64,000 bases of DNA, taken from NCBI RefSeq assembly GCF_040807025.1, contig NC_090943.1, positions 141,818,764 through 141,882,763 of the forward strand, given 5' to 3'. Positions 61,695 to 64,000 of this stretch are shown here, in pieces. A program made the position numbers and the translations under genes. This DNA comes from Struthio camelus. Lineage: Eukaryota > Chordata > Aves > Struthioniformes > Struthionidae. Each line of letters opens with the position of its first letter. Positions within the stretch are counted from its first letter, which is position 1. A model generated the notes under the pieces. The model had not been told where the DNA came from. It searched no databases and was given only the letters and a program-made list of their open reading frames with translations.

Positions 61695-64000
61695 GTAAGT
61701 AAAAAACCCAACGAACTAGCTAAAAGTGAACATCAGTCTATAAAAGTGTGAGTTATTTGGGCCTAGTTACGCATGAGATCTGTAGATTTGTGTTTTTTCC
61801 AACTGGGTTAGTATTGCAGCCCTCACTCTCAGATTCCTTTCAGGTCTTTCAATCATGCATGAAAACACACAGTTTACAAATCAGGAGAGCCACATTTTTT
61901 GTGTAATAAGGGCCACATCTATTGACTTCAATAAAGATTTTCTAATTGATTCAAACAGAGAATTTTTTCTTTCTATAATGACTTGACAATTTTTGTAATA
62001 ACTATATTAATGGTACCTCTTAATTGCTATTAAATGGATGAAGTCTAAAGGAAGGCTTAGAAGGCATTGCCACATAAGTTTACTAAATGAGATGCTGTAC
62101 TTCAGCAAATGAATGAAGTTTCATTATACTTCATTGCTACAGACTAAGTATATTTTAAGGTTTAATGGTGTGAAGACTTGTAACTTTCCTAAATTTAAAA
62201 ACTGCTGGGTACAATGAAAGAACTGTTGAGAAGGCAACTATCAAACCCACGTAAACTGACTGAATAGAGAGAAATGATTATTTCTAATTTTTTTTAATTG
62301 CGCTGTTACTTGACCTGAATAGTGCAGTTGCTGCCTTTAATAACGGTAAATAGCTTTTGTATTTAGTAGCACAAATAAAACACTTAATTTTCTTAAAGAG
62401 AACTAATAAAACATTTATTACAGTTTCCCCTGGTGACTAAAATGTATGCTCTTGCCTGTTCTCTTGTGGCCCAACTCCCTGGCACAGGATACTACCTTCA
62501 ACAGAGCCAGACAGCTGGGAAAGGCAGACGTGCCTTGGGCAGGCAGGCAGCTGTGCACGTGTACGTGTGTGCGTGCGGGCGTGCGTGTGCGTGCACTGTT
62601 ACATCAGAATGCAGTGTTGTCCTGAAAGGTTTATCTTCAGTTATCTTCACCAGACCCCGCAGCACAGCCTCAGCCAAAGCGGCTTCCTCTAGGGCAGGGG
62701 TTGGCCCTGACCACGGCCTCCCTGCAGCCATCTGGGCCATGCGCTCCAGCCCTGACATGTGGGCAACTGAGCCTCTCACCCTCGCTGCAGCTTTCTTAAG
62801 CTAAAAAACAGCCTGCAAATCATGTCAGTTGTTTCTGATGAAATGTCACCAAAAACTGTGGTAAGTCCAAGTTTCTGAAACCTGCATTTTAAATTTTATC
62901 CTCTGACCATATGAAATTTTTCCGTTACTATTTTTTCAGATATTTCACTTTGCAAGTATATAAGGGTCTTTACTACATATCTATGAATCCCTTTACAAAT
63001 ATTTTATTTATAGGCTATTTCAAACAGTTTGTTAGGGGACAAGCTCTTGGAAAGATTCCTTATAATTTGTTCCCAGCAGTACTGACCTGAACATAGATAT
63101 ATGAAGGAAAGTACTAGTCATCAAGGTGTGCCTTGTAAGGCTTCGAGTGATGTTGCAGAGTGAACAAACACAAACTATCTAAATTAATTTTCATCAGTCA
63201 CATTAGCCATTTTGAAACTTGATCTTCTCTTCTAGAAGGCATTAGAAAAGTAGTAATTGATCATTATCTTTTTATTTTGTTTTATTTTAGAAAACTGTTC
63301 TAAGGGACAGGTCAGACTTCAGAGAATAATATACAAGTTTATGGAATATTATCAACTGTAAATAGAGTAATTCAAGTCATAGTGCTACAAATATGTGCCA
63401 AGTATAATATTTACTACCCTAAGGATCCTGTGGTTCCAAGCCAGATAAGACATTTGTTTATTATGAACTCTATGAAGGAGAACTAGTGTCTGTTCTCTGA
63501 GAACAGTTTATGTAAATTCAGTAGGTTGCACAGTAGTTTCATTTGATGTTAACTTTTGTTGTAATTGAGACATGAGTTTATTACATAATTATGAGCAGAC
63601 TATAAAGGAAGCCCTGTGTCATTATCAATGTTTGAAATACTTGTACATTTATTTCAATGCATATTAGTTTATTATGAGCATTGAGTCATATGTCCCAAGG
63701 ACAGGATGTCCATACATAATTTTAAAATATTTCTGTAGATGAAAAAAAGGGAAAAAACACTCCAGATTAAGCTAGTATCAATTCTTGCTCTCTATCCCAG
63801 GATGAGAATTAGGTTAAATAAACAGGCCTCAGATTCTACTGGACTAACTGGGGAAATACATTCCAGCTTACCGAACTCGTCAATGAAAATGCCTTTATGG
63901 TAAATGACGAGCGGTAGTGTCAGCCTGTTCCAGAAGGCCACGCAGTATCTCCTTCTGTAATGCTACAGAAGGCAAGAAGTAGTATCTCAGATAATCACCT
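61695..64000 (+). other. NOL4: Start of NOL4 intron 2
   Basis: Begins at donor gtaagta and runs past the right edge. It includes a GT/GCGT-rich simple repeat at about 62,547-62,600 inside a GC-richer patch (62,500-62,780) whose frames I do not recognise. No further exon was found. Confidence 0.8.
62547..62600 (+). repeat. GT/CGTG-rich simple repeat
   Basis: Alternating purine-pyrimidine run (cacgtgtacgtgtgtgcgtg and similar) in intron 2. Low-complexity and potentially Z-DNA-forming. Confidence 0.75.

Noticed and set aside
1..64000. CRISPR arrays, bacterial operons, phage or plasmid modules, tRNA or rRNA genes
   Set aside because: No spaced direct repeats, Shine-Dalgarno-led gene trains, cloverleaf genes or rRNA were recognised. 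The window is vertebrate nuclear DNA.

Overview
This window is vertebrate nuclear DNA, most likely from a bird. The evidence is truncated CR1 LINEs ending in the CR1-type 8-bp repeat, low overall repeat density, long stretches without genes, GC-rich CpG islands, and two exons of a strongly conserved vertebrate gene with consensus splice sites. Nothing bacterial, phage-like or CRISPR-like was seen. The species cannot be resolved; a crocodilian or turtle is less likely because CR1 density is low.

The only protein-coding gene I can support is the 5' end of NOL4 (nucleolar protein 4) on the + strand. Coding exon 1 (26181-26447, 89 codons) starts at a good-context ATG with an in-frame stop just upstream. 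Coding exon 2 (61545-61694, 50 codons) follows a long polypyrimidine tract. Both junctions are phase 0. Intron 1 is 35,097 bp, and the rest of the gene lies beyond the right edge.

Layout: 1-23,190 is apparent intergenic DNA upstream of NOL4, with one 1-kb CR1 copy (2908-3937), older CR1 relics and a MIR-like scrap. 23,190-24,870 is a large CpG island, probably the NOL4 promoter. 24,870-26,180 is a less GC-rich leader with a strong splice donor, a TATA-like box and several tiny uORFs. 26,020-27,060 is GC-rich around exon 1 and includes an eight-unit GGCCCC repeat in intron 1. The rest of intron 1 is AT-rich, with ancient CR1 fragments, microsatellites, candidate conserved elements and a second isolated CpG island (41,220-41,960). 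That island contains RFX-type X-box motifs and may be an internal promoter. A second 1-kb CR1 copy (59,003-60,051) lies 1.5 kb before exon 2. 61,695-64,000 is the start of intron 2.

The most interesting items are regulatory or structural: the internal CpG island with X-boxes, the GGCCCC/GGGGCC tract in intron 1, and the leader with competing splice and uORF signals. I found no convincing new gene system. Nearly all other open frames are chance frames in GC-rich DNA or antisense frames of CR1.
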